Under the pieces are notes generated by a model that made no database searches, had not been told where the DNA came from, and saw only the letters and a list, made by a program, of their open reading frames with translations. From Sphingomonas telluris (GTDB taxonomy: Bacteria > Pseudomonadota > Alphaproteobacteria > Sphingomonadales > Sphingomonadaceae), in the NCBI RefSeq assembly GCF_022568775.1, contig NZ_JAKZHW010000001.1:806001-870000 (forward strand): a stretch of 64,000 bases of DNA, written 5' to 3'. The position numbers were made by a program, and so were the translations under genes. Shown one piece after another: positions 1 to 8,909 of this stretch (positions are counted from its first letter, which is position 1; every line of letters starts with the position of its first letter).

Positions 1-717
1 GCAGCCGGTCTGGTCGGGGGTCGTGCAGGCCGCAAGACCCAAGGGCGGCAGGTCGGCAACAGTGCTGAGCGGCCAACCGACCACGTAGGCAGCGACCAGG
101 CGACCTTTGAGCTGTGCCGACCCCTTCCGAAGCAGCCGCGAGAGGTGCAGCGCTCCCTGGCTGTGACCGGCAAGGATGATTGGCTGATCCGGGGGCAAAT
201 GTTTCAGGAATTCGTCGAAAGCCGCGCTCACGTCGGCGAAGGCGAGATTCAGCGCCTTCTGGGCGTCCTCGTTCCGCAGCAGGAAGGCGCCAAAGGCGGC
301 CTGACGGTAACGAGGCGCCCAGACGCGGCCCGCGCTGGTCAGGGCCGATGCCTGGCTCTGCACGAACAGCCGGTCGCGGAAGTCGCTTTGCGCATTGCCC
401 GACAGTGGCGCGTTCCATTTATCGCGCTCAAGGTAAGTTGTCGGGTGGATGTAGAAGATCGCTGCAGGCCGATCCTGGGCTTCCGCCACGCCCTGCGGCA
501 GCCATTCGGACGGATCGTCCGGATTGTCGGGGCGGGATATCCAGTTTTCGTTCTTGGAATAGTCCGGTCCGCTGGTTGCGGCAGGCGGCTGATAGTGGCC
601 CTGCGGCGTTGCCGTCTTGATGAGGACCTGCTGGCCGAACTGATAAATGGCGAACGCGCCTGCGACGAAAAGCAGGGTAAGCCAGAAGATGACGAGCAGG
701 AAGCGACGCGCGCACAT
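1..717 (-). CDS. DUF3089 family alpha/beta-hydrolase-like protein (3' end cut off by window)
   Basis: Reading the minus strand from an ATG at 717 gives 239 codons without a stop up to the window edge, so the C-terminus is missing. Residues 1-25 form one hydrophobic segment (signal anchor or signal peptide). The middle has the IFYIHPTTY stretch and, near residue 190, GHSQG, the nucleophile elbow of alpha/beta hydrolases; both are typical of DUF3089 proteins. The substrate of this family is not known to me. Assignment to DUF3089 is from remembered signatures; hydrolase activity is an inference from the Ser in GHSQG. Confidence 0.8.
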   Translation of the reverse strand, partial: MCARRFLLVIFWLTLLFVAGAFAIYQFGQQVLIKTATPQGHYQPPAATSGPDYSKNENWISRPDNPDDPSEWLPQGVAEAQDRPAAIFYIHPTTYLERDKWNAPLSGNAQSDFRDRLFVQSQASALTSAGRVWAPRYRQAAFGAFLLRNEDAQKALNLAFADVSAAFDEFLKHLPPDQPIILAGHSQGALHLSRLLRKGSAQLKGRLVAAYVVGWPLSTVADLPPLGLAACTTPDQTGC

Positions 718-853
718 TGGCGGCTGCCCTTATTGGCGCGGCGGTCGAGGGGCAACCTTCACGGGCCAATTCACTGCTCGACGAGCCGATGCCACGCGGC
801 CGATGCGGCAAGCGCTTCAATTTCGGACATTTGCGCCTGCTGAGGTTCCCGTA

Positions 854-881
854 TTGACCGGTAACGTGATATGCATATGCG
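854..881 (+). promoter_or_regulatory. Possible sigma70-type promoter upstream of the Flp pilin
   Basis: TTGACC at 854-859, a 16-nt spacer and TATGCG at 876-881 resemble -35 and -10 boxes. A transcript from here would have a leader of about 85 nt before the pilin start at 974. The region 718-973 otherwise holds no gene I can support. Confidence 0.35.
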
Positions 882-973
882 AGAGGCCTGGTGGGACCTA
901 GTTCCTGTTGTTCGAGTCTCCCGGTTATGGCCCCGTCTCTCGGGTGGCCGCGGAGCATCGGAGCCAAGTCGCT

Positions 974-1156
974 GTGAAGAGTCTGAGGGCATTATTGCGC
1001 AAAACCGACGGCGGCTCGAACGCCGAGTATGCGCTCATCCTCGCCATACTGGGGACCGGGCTCGTCCTCGCGGCTCTGCTGCTGGGCGATGTCGCTGCGA
1101 CCGCCACCAACGAGGCGGGGGTCTGCATCGAGACCTCGGGCTCCTCCTGCTCATGA
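974..1156 (+). CDS. Flp/Fap-type pilin subunit
   Basis: A 60-residue protein starting at GTG 974. It has a short basic N-terminus (VKSLRALLRK), then GGSNAEYALILAILG followed by a hydrophobic helix. This is the class III (Flp) prepilin pattern: processing between the two glycines would leave Glu at +5 and Tyr at +6. Such pilins are cleaved by a CpaA/TadV-type peptidase and assembled by the Tad machinery. No tad/cpa gene is beside it, and the next gene, gatC, is unrelated. An upstream in-frame start at 908 exists, but its extra residues do not look like a leader. Confidence 0.75.
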   Translation: MKSLRALLRKTDGGSNAEYALILAILGTGLVLAALLLGDVAATATNEAGVCIETSGSSCS

Positions 1157-1225
1157 TCTGAACGGGCCCGACGCTCTTCGTCCGGCTTGCCGCCTCTGAC
1201 CCTCGCGGCTATCGCCCGCGGCACA

Positions 1226-1513
1226 ATGTCAGTCACGAACGAACAGGTGCGGCATATCGCCAAGCTGGCCCGCATCGCGATGAGCGATGAGGAGCTGGAA
1301 CGGCTGGTGCCCGAACTCAACAACATCCTCGACTGGGTCGAGCTGCTCGGCGAGGTGAATACCGACGGCATCGAACCGCTGACGGCCGTCGTGCCCAACA
1401 CGCTACGCCTCCGCGAGGACAAGGTGACCGACGGCAACTGCAGGGACGATGTGCTCGCCAATGCGCCTGTCGCGGAACACGGCTTCTTCGCCGTGCCGAA
1501 GGTGATCGAATGA
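1226..1513 (+). CDS. gatC: Asp-tRNA(Asn)/Glu-tRNA(Gln) amidotransferase subunit C
   Basis: 95 residues starting [17 protein letters not shown], the usual GatC opening; the end [11 protein letters not shown] is also characteristic. GatC is the small subunit that wraps around and stabilises GatA-GatB, which converts misacylated Glu-tRNA(Gln) or Asp-tRNA(Asn) to the amide form. The stop overlaps the gatA start as ATGA, so the genes are translationally coupled. I chose the ATG at 1226 because family members begin there; an upstream in-frame start at 1187 adds non-conserved residues. Confidence 0.95.
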   Translation: MSVTNEQVRHIAKLARIAMSDEELERLVPELNNILDWVELLGEVNTDGIEPLTAVVPNTLRLREDKVTDGNCRDDVLANAPVAEHGFFAVPKVIE

Positions 1514-2991
1514 GCGATCTGACCTATCTCACGATCGCCCAGCTTCGCGACGGCTTCCGCTCCGGCGAGTTCACGGCGCGCGAGATCGCCGAGCAGTACA
1601 ATGCGGCAGTAGCGTCTGCGCGCGCCCTGAATGCCTATACGGTCGAGACGCCCGAAGACGCGCTTGCCGCGGCTGACGCAGCGGACAAGGCGCGCGGTAA
1701 CGGCGAACTGGGAGCGCTGGCCGGGGTACCGCTCGGCATCAAGGACCTGTTCGCGACGCGCAGTGTAGATACGACCGCCGGCAGCCGGATCCTCAAGGAC
1801 TTCAGGCCTCCCTACGAGAGCACTGTCACCGCCAACCTGCGCCGCGCGGGCGCGGGCATGCTCGGCAAGCTGAACATGGACGAGTTCGCCATGGGCTCGT
1901 CCAATGAGACGAGCGCCTACGGCCCCGTCATCTCGCCGTGGCGGCGGAAGGACGGCGGCAATGCAGCCCTCGCACCTGGCGGTTCGTCAGGTGGTTCGTC
2001 CGCAGCGGTCGCTGCGCGCATCGCTCCGGCGGCTACAGGTACCGACACTGGCGGTTCTATCCGCCAACCGGCCGCGTTCACCGGCATTTGCGGCATAAAG
2101 CCGACCTACGGCCGCTGCTCGCGCTGGGGGATCGTCTCGTTTGCGAGCTCACTCGACCAGGCGGGCCCGATGGCAAAGACGGTTCGCGACTGCGCGATCA
2201 TGCTTGAGGCCATGGCCGGGTTCGATCCGAAGGATTCCACCTCGCTCGACTTGCCGGTCCCCGCTTGGGAGGCTGGATTATCGAGCGATCTCAAGGGCAA
2301 GCGCATCGGTATTCCCAAGGAATATCGCATCGAGGGCGTCCCCGGCGATATCAACGCCCTGTGGGACAAAGGCATCGAATGGCTGCGCGACGCAGGCGCC
2401 GAGCCCGTCGAGATCAGCCTTCCGCACACGAAATATGCGCTGCCGACCTATTACATCATCGCTCCCGCCGAGGCGTCCTCGAACCTCGCCCGCTATGACG
2501 GCGTGCGCTACGGTCTCCGCGTGGTGCCGGAAGGCGGCAATCTCGATGCGATGTACGCGGCAACGCGTGCTGCAGGCTTCGGTGCGGAGGTACGCCGGCG
2601 CATCATGATCGGCACTTACGTGCTCTCGGCAGGCTTCTACGATGCCTATTTCACCAAGGCGCAGAAGGTCCGTTCCCTGATCAAGCGCGACTTCGAGCAG
2701 GCGTTCGAGGCGTGCGACTTGATCCTGACTCCAACGGCTCCCTCCGCCGCTTTCGGCCTTGGGGACAAGACGGCGGATCCAGTGTCGATGTACCTCAACG
2801 ACGTCTTCGCCGTCCCAGCGAGCCTTGCAGGATTGCCGGCCATGTCGGTGCCGGGCGGACTGGATGAGCAGGGACTGCCGCTCGGTCTCCACCTGATCGG
2901 CCGCGAGCTGGATGAGCAGGTCGTGCTGAACGCGGGCCTCGCGATCGAAGAACGAGCCGGCTTCACGGCGAAGCCGCAGAGGTGGTGGTAA
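1510..2991 (+). CDS. gatA: Asp-tRNA(Asn)/Glu-tRNA(Gln) amidotransferase subunit A
   Basis: 493 residues, normal for GatA, the amidase that releases ammonia from Gln/Asn for transamidation on GatB. The amidase-signature triad is visible: Lys78 (GIKDL), cis-Ser159 ([10 protein letters not shown]) and nucleophile Ser183 (DTGGSIRQP). It overlaps gatC by 4 nt and its TAA overlaps the gatB ATG (TAATG), so gatCAB is one operon. Confidence 0.97.
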   Translation: MSDLTYLTIAQLRDGFRSGEFTAREIAEQYNAAVASARALNAYTVETPEDALAAADAADKARGNGELGALAGVPLGIKDLFATRSVDTTAGSRILKDFRPPYESTVTANLRRAGAGMLGKLNMDEFAMGSSNETSAYGPVISPWRRKDGGNAALAPGGSSGGSSAAVAARIAPAATGTDTGGSIRQPAAFTGICGIKPTYGRCSRWGIVSFASSLDQAGPMAKTVRDCAIMLEAMAGFDPKDSTSLDLPVPAWEAGLSSDLKGKRIGIPKEYRIEGVPGDINALWDKGIEWLRDAGAEPVEISLPHTKYALPTYYIIAPAEASSNLARYDGVRYGLRVVPEGGNLDAMYAATRAAGFGAEVRRRIMIGTYVLSAGFYDAYFTKAQKVRSLIKRDFEQAFEACDLILTPTAPSAAFGLGDKTADPVSMYLNDVFAVPASLAGLPAMSVPGGLDEQGLPLGLHLIGRELDEQVVLNAGLAIEERAGFTAKPQRWW

Positions 2992-4472
2992 TGGCAGACG
3001 CAACCGCGCCCTTCAGGATCAGGGGCGAGACAGGCGAGTGGGAGGTCGTCGTCGGCCTCGAGGTCCACGCGCAGATCACCGCAACGGCTTCCAAGCTCTT
3101 CTCCGGAGCTGCCACGGCGTTTGGCGCTGAGCCGAACACCCAGGTCTCGCTGATCGACGCGGCCATGCCAGGCATGCTTCCGGTGCCCAACCGGGAGTGC
3201 ATTCGCCAGGCGGTGCGCACCGGGATGGCTCTGGAAGCGCAGATCAATCGCTGGAGCCGCTTCGACCGGAAGAACTACTTCTACGCGGACCTTCCGCAGG
3301 GCTACCAGATCAGCCAGCTCTTCCATCCGTTGGTCGGAGAGGGCGAGGTCGAAATCCTGCTCGACGAAAAGGACGAGAGGAGCGCCAAGCGCGTCGGCAT
3401 CGAACGCATCCACGTCGAGCAGGATGCGGGCAAGCTGATGCACGACCAGCATCCGACGATGTCCTACGTGGACCTCAACCGAGCGGGCGTGGCGCTGATG
3501 GAAATCGTGTCGCGGCCGGACATGCGTTCTCCAGCGGAAGCAGGGGCTTATTTGCGGAAGCTGAGAGCGGTCCTACGCTATGTCGGATCGTGCGACGGCA
3601 ACATGGAGGAGGGCTCCATGCGCGCCGACGTGAACGTCAGCGTGCGTAAGCCCGGAGCCGAATTCGGCACCCGGACCGAGACGAAGAACGTCAATTCCGT
3701 GCGCTTCGTCATGCAGGTCATCGAATATGAGGCTCGCCGCCAGGTCGAAGTGCTGGAGGAGGGTGGTACCGTCGCTCAGGAAACCCGCCTGTTTGACCCC
3801 GATCGCGGGACGACGCGGACGCTTCGGTCCAAGGAAGATGCGCACGATTATCGCTATTTCCCGGATCCGGACCTGCTGCCGCTGGAGCTCGATGACGCCT
3901 TCATCGAGGAGTGCCGGTCGTCGCTGCCCGAGCTGCCGGATGCCAAGCGCCGCCGCTACGAGAGCAGCGGCATCACGCCTTACAACGGCAGTGTCCTGAC
4001 GGCCGAGGTCGAGACCGCGCGCTGGTTCGACGGACTGCTCGAAGCGGGGGCTCAGCCCGCTCAGGCCGCAAATTGGGTGGTCGCCGAACTGTTCGGTGCC
4101 CTCAACCGGCTCGGTAAAGGCATTGAGGACTCACCCATTTCTCCCGCGCAGGCTTCCGAGCTGCTAGGCCTCGTCGCGGACGGCACGATTTCTGGCACGA
4201 TCGCCAAGCAGGTGCTCGAGATCATGCTAGAGTCAGGTGAGGGCGCAGCCGAGATCGTCGAAAAACGCGGGCTCAAGCAGACGTCCGATACGGGTGCCAT
4301 CGATGCTGAGATCGACAAGATCCTCACCGCGAATGCCGACAAGGTCGCAGAGTACAAGGGCGGAAAACAGCAGCTTTTCGGCTTCTTCGTCGGCCAGACA
4401 ATGAAGGCGATGCAGGGCAAGGCCAATCCGCAGGTCGTGAACGAACGTCTGCGGACCAAGCTCGACGGCTAG
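2991..4472 (+). CDS. gatB: Asp-tRNA(Asn)/Glu-tRNA(Gln) amidotransferase subunit B
   Basis: 493 residues from ATG 2991, which overlaps the gatA stop. The N-terminal VVGLEVHAQ, the [13 protein letters not shown] segment and [12 protein letters not shown] are hallmark GatB/E kinase-domain motifs; the C-terminal YqeY-like tail includes KPQNIVE-type helices and ends near [13 protein letters not shown]. GatB phosphorylates Glu/Asp on the misacylated tRNA and then amidates it. An in-frame GTG at 2982 lies inside gatA and is less likely as the start. Confidence 0.97.
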   Translation: MADATAPFRIRGETGEWEVVVGLEVHAQITATASKLFSGAATAFGAEPNTQVSLIDAAMPGMLPVPNRECIRQAVRTGMALEAQINRWSRFDRKNYFYADLPQGYQISQLFHPLVGEGEVEILLDEKDERSAKRVGIERIHVEQDAGKLMHDQHPTMSYVDLNRAGVALMEIVSRPDMRSPAEAGAYLRKLRAVLRYVGSCDGNMEEGSMRADVNVSVRKPGAEFGTRTETKNVNSVRFVMQVIEYEARRQVEVLEEGGTVAQETRLFDPDRGTTRTLRSKEDAHDYRYFPDPDLLPLELDDAFIEECRSSLPELPDAKRRRYESSGITPYNGSVLTAEVETARWFDGLLEAGAQPAQAANWVVAELFGALNRLGKGIEDSPISPAQASELLGLVADGTISGTIAKQVLEIMLESGEGAAEIVEKRGLKQTSDTGAIDAEIDKILTANADKVAEYKGGKQQLFGFFVGQTMKAMQGKANPQVVNERLRTKLDG

Positions 4473-4473
4473 G

Positions 4474-6123
4474 ATGTTGTCTCGGGGAGTACGTATGCTC
4501 GGGTTGGCGGCGCTTATTCTGAGTTTCTTCGCCGCACCGGTTGCAGCGCACGCACCGGCCGCGCTGAAGCCGGGCTCGCCCCAATTGATCGTCGTCATCT
4601 CGGTCGACCAGTTCTCGGCCGACCTTTTCGATGAGTACCGCCCGCACTTCACGGGCGGCCTGGCTCGGATCGCCGGCGGCGCGGCCTTCCACAACGGCTA
4701 TCAGGCGCATTCGGGTACGGAGACTTGCCCGGGCCATTCTACGATCCTGACCAGCGCCCATCCCGCGCACACCGGGATCATTGCAAATACCTGGGTCGAT
4801 CAATCGCTGACCCGCTCCGACCGGACCGTCTATTGCTCCGAGGACGAGCGTGTGCCCGGCTCGTCGACGACCAACTACACCGTTTCTCCGATGCACCTGC
4901 AGGTTCCGACGCTGGGCGACCTGCTCAAGAAGCGGTCGCCGGCGAGCATGAACGTTGCCGTGGCCGGCAAAGATCGTGCAGCCGTGATGATGGGCGGCCA
5001 CGACGTCGACCAGCGCTGGTACTGGGACGGCAAGAAGTTCTCGACTGACCGCCAGTCAGCGGCGCTTCCGGCGACGATCCAGAAAGCGAATGCAGCGATT
5101 ATTGCGGCGTTGGCGACTGCTCGCGCGCCGCTGGATTCGCCGCCCCTTTGCCAGGGTAAGGCGACGCCGATCACGCTCACTCCGGCTCTCACTGTCGGCG
5201 CGGGCCGCTTTGGGCGTGCTGCGGGCGACCTTCGGGCATTCCGCGCCTCGCCGGAATTCGACGGAGCGGTCCTCGCGGTCGCTGCTGGGCTGGTCCAGGA
5301 AATGCGGCTCGGTAAGGACGCCGCGCCGGACATTCTGTCGGTCGGACTGTCCGCAACCGACTATGTCGGGCACAGCTACGGTCCCGGCGGCGGCGAGATG
5401 TGCCTGCAGCTCCTCACGCTGGACCGGGAGTTGGGCGACTTCTTCCGCGCGCTGGATGCAGAGGGCATCGACTATGCCGTCGTGCTCACCGCGGATCATG
5501 GTGGTCTCGACATCCCGGAGCGGCTGCGCGCCAATGGGATCGTCCAGGCGACGCGCGCCGATTCAGCGCTCGCTGCCACGCTTGTCGGTAAGACCATCGG
5601 CCAAAGGCTGAAGCTGTCCGGCCCAGTTCTGCTCGGCGACCTTGGCAATGACGTTTATGTCGACCGAAGCCTGCCGCCGTCCGCGCGGCGCCGGGCCCAG
5701 CGGGAAGCAGTCGCATTCTACAAGGCGCATCCGCAGGCCGAAGCCGTCTTCACCGCCGAACAATTGGCGAAGCTTCCGGTCCCATCAGGTTCGCCGGATC
5801 GCTGGACGATCGAGCAGCGAGTCCGTGCTTCCTTCGATCCGAAGCGCTCGGGCGACTTCTATGTGGTGCTCAAGAAGTATGTGTTGGCCATTCCAACACC
5901 GGGTCCAGGCTATGCGTCGACCCACGGCAGCGTCTGGGATTACGACCGGCGCGTGCCGATCCTGTTCTGGCGGAAAGGCATGAGCCCGGCGCCGAGCGAG
6001 CGGGCCGCCGACACGGTCGACATCATGCCCACACTCGCTGCGATGATCGGCCTTGGGCTGGCTCCGAACTCCATCGACGGGGTCTGCCTTTCGGTCCAAG
6101 GGGTTGGCTGCCCGCAGCGCTAG
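4474..6123 (+). CDS. Secreted alkaline phosphatase of the PhoK/SPAP (PafA-like) type
   Basis: 549 residues with an N-terminal signal peptide (cleavage probably after VAAHA). It matches the nucleotide-pyrophosphatase-like alkaline phosphatases known from Sphingomonas (SPAP/PhoK) and Flavobacteria (PafA). Metal ligand Asp45 lies in ISVDQFSAD, nucleophile Thr84 in GTETCPGH, Asn105 in IIANTW, and the KxR pair is Lys166/Arg168 in AGKDRA. Further metal ligands lie in ATDYVGH, TADHGG and STHGS. It would release phosphate from monoesters in the periplasm or outside. ATG 4495 has a better ribosome site, but the 4474 start supplies the basic n-region of the signal peptide. Substrate range cannot be read from sequence. 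Confidence 0.88.
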   Translation: MLSRGVRMLGLAALILSFFAAPVAAHAPAALKPGSPQLIVVISVDQFSADLFDEYRPHFTGGLARIAGGAAFHNGYQAHSGTETCPGHSTILTSAHPAHTGIIANTWVDQSLTRSDRTVYCSEDERVPGSSTTNYTVSPMHLQVPTLGDLLKKRSPASMNVAVAGKDRAAVMMGGHDVDQRWYWDGKKFSTDRQSAALPATIQKANAAIIAALATARAPLDSPPLCQGKATPITLTPALTVGAGRFGRAAGDLRAFRASPEFDGAVLAVAAGLVQEMRLGKDAAPDILSVGLSATDYVGHSYGPGGGEMCLQLLTLDRELGDFFRALDAEGIDYAVVLTADHGGLDIPERLRANGIVQATRADSALAATLVGKTIGQRLKLSGPVLLGDLGNDVYVDRSLPPSARRRAQREAVAFYKAHPQAEAVFTAEQLAKLPVPSGSPDRWTIEQRVRASFDPKRSGDFYVVLKKYVLAIPTPGPGYASTHGSVWDYDRRVPILFWRKGMSPAPSERAADTVDIMPTLAAMIGLGLAPNSIDGVCLSVQGVGCPQR

Positions 6124-6147
6124 TGCATTCTTTTCACTGCACTTTTT
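6122..6147 (+). terminator. Weak rho-independent-like terminator after the phosphatase gene
   Basis: AGTGCA (6122-6127) pairs with TGCACT (6138-6143) and five T residues follow. The stem is short, with three G-C pairs, so it may be inefficient. Confidence 0.4.
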
Positions 6148-6228
6148 GCCTTCTTTCATCTGCCGTTCAGATTTTTGAGGGCACTTTGTCCTGGAAAGTG
6201 GCAGACCGTGTCTGCGTCCGGGGGAGTG

Positions 6229-7005
6229 ATGATGCGAAAGTCAGGCATGGCGCTCGCGTTGGTGGCCAGTGCAGCCACTTCGGGTTGCGTTCAGTCGCGC
6301 CAGTATGCCGACGTCCAGTTCACGCCGCCGCAGGGTGATTACCGTCTGCTCGTCATGAGGCCGGACGTGACGGTGAATTCGCTGACGACGGGCGGGGTGG
6401 CGCAGCCGCGGGCAGACTGGAGCGAACGGGCGCGAGCCAACATCGTCGAGGCATTGCGCGCTGAGCAGGGCGCGCGAGGCGGCAAGATCCTGATCCTCGC
6501 CCATCGGAACGAATTGCCGAACGTCTCCGCAGACGAGGTCGCCGATGTCGAGCGATTGAATTTCGCGGTCGCCCAGTCGATCGCTCTTCACAAGTATTCG
6601 GGTGCAGCCCTTCCGACGAAGCGTGGCAAAGGCCTTGAATATACGCTCGGTGAAGACGCCGTGTCGCTCGGCCGACGGACGGGTTATGACTATGCGCTCT
6701 TCATCCACGCCGAGGACAATATCGCCTCCACAGGACGGACGGCGCTGCAGGTTCTGGGCGTCGCCGGCTGTTTCATCGGTTTCTGCGCGCCGAGTGGTGG
6801 AAGCAACCAGTTCGCCTACGCTTCGCTCGTCGATCTTCGCACCGGCGAAGTCGTCTGGTTCAACGTGCTGCAGACCGGCAGCCAGCTTCCCGGCGTCTCT
6901 TTCGGTGACATCCGCACGCCGCAAGGATCGGCTCAGATGGTCGAGCGGCTGCTCGGTAGGATGAGGCCCGGTCGCGAGGTCCGCGAAGCGATGGAGAGGC
7001 ACTGA
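6229..7005 (+). CDS. Putative lipoprotein of unknown function
   Basis: 258 residues from ATG 6229, placed behind a GGGGGAG ribosome site. The N-terminus is MMRKSGMALALVASAATSGC, a signal peptide with a plausible lipobox (TSGC), so it is probably membrane-anchored in the periplasm. The rest has no motif I recognise; a hydrophobic stretch with two Cys (VAGCFIGFCAPSGG) lies in the second half. Its stop overlaps the start of the M48 protease gene, which suggests an envelope function with it. Unknown otherwise. Confidence 0.7.
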   Translation: MMRKSGMALALVASAATSGCVQSRQYADVQFTPPQGDYRLLVMRPDVTVNSLTTGGVAQPRADWSERARANIVEALRAEQGARGGKILILAHRNELPNVSADEVADVERLNFAVAQSIALHKYSGAALPTKRGKGLEYTLGEDAVSLGRRTGYDYALFIHAEDNIASTGRTALQVLGVAGCFIGFCAPSGGSNQFAYASLVDLRTGEVVWFNVLQTGSQLPGVSFGDIRTPQGSAQMVERLLGRMRPGREVREAMERH

Positions 7006-8225
7006 TGTGCGCCCGCTGCGACATCAGCCGGCGCTCCCTTCTCCTCGGGGGCGGCGCTCTGGCCGCGTCGCTGACGACCGGAATCGCGCAAGCGCGTATC
7101 CGTCCCGCGGACATGGCCCCTCTGATCGGCCCACATTTCCAGCCGACCGACACCGACGAGCAAGGCCTGTGGCAGCTCATGGAGCGCGCGGAGGAAGAGA
7201 TTTCGGGGTCCAATCTGCTGATCAAGGATCCGCAGCTGGTCGGATACCTTCAGGACATCATCGGGCACGTCGGCGGTCCCGCAGCGAAGGACATGCGCAT
7301 CTATCTGGCGCACGTCCCCGACTTCAACGCGATGATGTTCCCGTCGGGGTTCGCGGTCGTCTTTAGCGGTTTGCTGCTCAGGATGCGGAACGAGGCTCAG
7401 CTTGCGGGCGTCGTCGCCCATGAGTCCGGCCACTTCCTGCGGCGGCACATGATCCGCTCGTGGCGCGACATGAAGCGCAAGAGCGACATTTTTGCGATCG
7501 GCGCGATGGCTGCGGGCGTCGCTGGGGCTGGGGCGGGCGTCTACATGGGCGATTACATTCAGCTCGCCCAGCTGGCGACGATCCTGTCGTTGTTCCGGTA
7601 CAGCCGCGAGATGGAGGCGGAAGCCGACGCGATGGGAGCGCGCCTGATCGCCGAGGCCGGCTATCAGCCGATGGAAATGGCAAACGTCTGGCAACAACTC
7701 ATCGGCGAGGAGAATGCGAGCGCGGCGTACAGACGCAAGCATCGCCGACGTCCGGACCTGTTCGATACGCACCCGTCCGAGGATGCACGTTTTGCGGATC
7801 TCCGCATTTCGGCGGCTGAAGTTACGGTGCCTGGGCGCGCTTATGAGACCGGGCGAGACCGCTACATCAGGACGATCGGTCCGATCCGAGAGATGCTCCT
7901 CGAAGATCAGGTCAAGCTGAACGACCCAGGTGCGAGCCAATATCTGCTGAACACACTGGCGCTCGACGGGTGGAACGGTCTGCTCCGCTATTATGAGGGC
8001 GAGGTCTGGCGCCTTCGCAACCGCGCCGGGGACGATGCCCGCGCGGCGCAAAGCTATGCGGTCGCGGTCGCCTACCCCGATGCTCCCGCCGATGCCTGGC
8101 GCTGGCACGGCCTGTCCCTCATCAAGGAGGGCCGCAGCGGTGAGGGCAAGGCGGCTCTCGGCAAATATCTTCAGTTGAAGCCGACGGCGCCCGACGCGCC
8201 GTTCATCCGGCAAATGATTGGGTGA
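7005..8225 (+). CDS. Tat-exported M48 family metalloprotease
   Basis: 406 residues. The N-terminus ISRRSLLLGGGALAAS is a twin-arginine signal. The zinc-protease motif is HESGH (His139, Glu140, His143), and the third ligand probably lies in SREMEAEADAMG, as in BepA/LoiP-type M48B proteases. The C-terminal ~90 residues look TPR-like (RAAQSYAVAVAYPDAPADAW). BepA-like proteins act in outer-membrane protein quality control; that role is inferred from family and export. It overlaps both neighbouring lipoprotein genes by one base (TGATG). Confidence 0.88.
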   Translation: MCARCDISRRSLLLGGGALAASLTTGIAQARIRPADMAPLIGPHFQPTDTDEQGLWQLMERAEEEISGSNLLIKDPQLVGYLQDIIGHVGGPAAKDMRIYLAHVPDFNAMMFPSGFAVVFSGLLLRMRNEAQLAGVVAHESGHFLRRHMIRSWRDMKRKSDIFAIGAMAAGVAGAGAGVYMGDYIQLAQLATILSLFRYSREMEAEADAMGARLIAEAGYQPMEMANVWQQLIGEENASAAYRRKHRRRPDLFDTHPSEDARFADLRISAAEVTVPGRAYETGRDRYIRTIGPIREMLLEDQVKLNDPGASQYLLNTLALDGWNGLLRYYEGEVWRLRNRAGDDARAAQSYAVAVAYPDAPADAWRWHGLSLIKEGRSGEGKAALGKYLQLKPTAPDAPFIRQMIG

Positions 8226-8854
8226 TGAGCATGCGTAAGCCTTTGTGGGCCCTGACGGCGGCCGCGTTTCTGCTCGGCGGGTGCACATCCGTCGGCGAGG
8301 GGACAGACCTCGGCGTTTATCAGTTGGTACGGACCAAGCCGACGAGGGTCGGAAACGGTTCGGTCGAGGTCATTCCTCCGCGGGCGTGGAACAAGCAGCG
8401 GCGGTTCTTCTTCTTCGACAGCATCCGCTGGGTCGAGGACTGGACCCTGAACGGTCCTTATCTCGACGGCATCACCTTCGTTTCTGGGCTGCCTAGCGGT
8501 GAATATCTCATACGCCAGCGGAAGACCGAGGAACGGCAGGTTCCGAAGTTCCGCTCCGACATGACCGCGCCCGAAGTCACGGCGATGCTCGAAAGCGCCT
8601 TCCGCGTTCGCGGCGGCGCCGTGGAATTCCGCACGCTCGCCCTGCAGCCGAGGCAGTTCATGGGATACCCGGGCTTCCAGTTCGACTTTGAGCACCTCGA
8701 CGGCGATGAGCTATGGCGCAAGGGCAGGGCAGTGGGCGCGGTCATCGACGGCCGCCTGTACCTAATGCTCTACGATGCGGCGCGCTCGCACTATTACGCG
8801 AATGCGCTGCCCGACTTCGAGGCAATGGCGAACAACGCGCACATCCGCGCCTGA
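8225..8854 (+). CDS. Putative lipoprotein, co-transcribed with the M48 protease
   Basis: 209 residues from ATG 8225, overlapping the upstream stop. MSMRKPLWALTAAAFLLGGC is a clear lipoprotein signal with lipobox LGGC and Cys20 as acyl acceptor. The mature part has no motif I know. ATG 8231 is an alternative start two codons later. Tight coupling suggests it works with the preceding protease. Confidence 0.75.
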   Translation: MSMRKPLWALTAAAFLLGGCTSVGEGTDLGVYQLVRTKPTRVGNGSVEVIPPRAWNKQRRFFFFDSIRWVEDWTLNGPYLDGITFVSGLPSGEYLIRQRKTEERQVPKFRSDMTAPEVTAMLESAFRVRGGAVEFRTLALQPRQFMGYPGFQFDFEHLDGDELWRKGRAVGAVIDGRLYLMLYDAARSHYYANALPDFEAMANNAHIRA

Positions 8855-8855
8855 G

Positions 8856-8880
8856 GGAACGGCGGCTCGTCACGGCCGTT
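8856..8880 (+). promoter_or_regulatory. EcfG-type general stress promoter for the PAP2 gene
   Basis: GGAAC (8856-8860), 16-nt spacer, CGTT (8877-8880): an exact match to the alphaproteobacterial EcfG (RpoE2/SigT) consensus. It begins two bases after the stop of the upstream lipoprotein gene, and its -10 ends 29 nt before the likely start at 8910. Confidence 0.7.
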
Positions 8881-8909
8881 CGGCCTCTTCAAACCGTCAG
8901 GAAGAGGTC

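Noticed and set aside
771..830. 19-codon minus-strand frame starting MSEIEALAASAAWHRLVEQ
   Set aside because: The N-terminus looks protein-like, but it stops after 19 codons, has only a weak ribosome site, and nothing in other frames continues it. It could be a remnant; not enough support.
901..918. GTTC-N5-GTTC near the Flp pilin leader
   Set aside because: Spacer is 5 rather than 7, so it does not match the LexA box.
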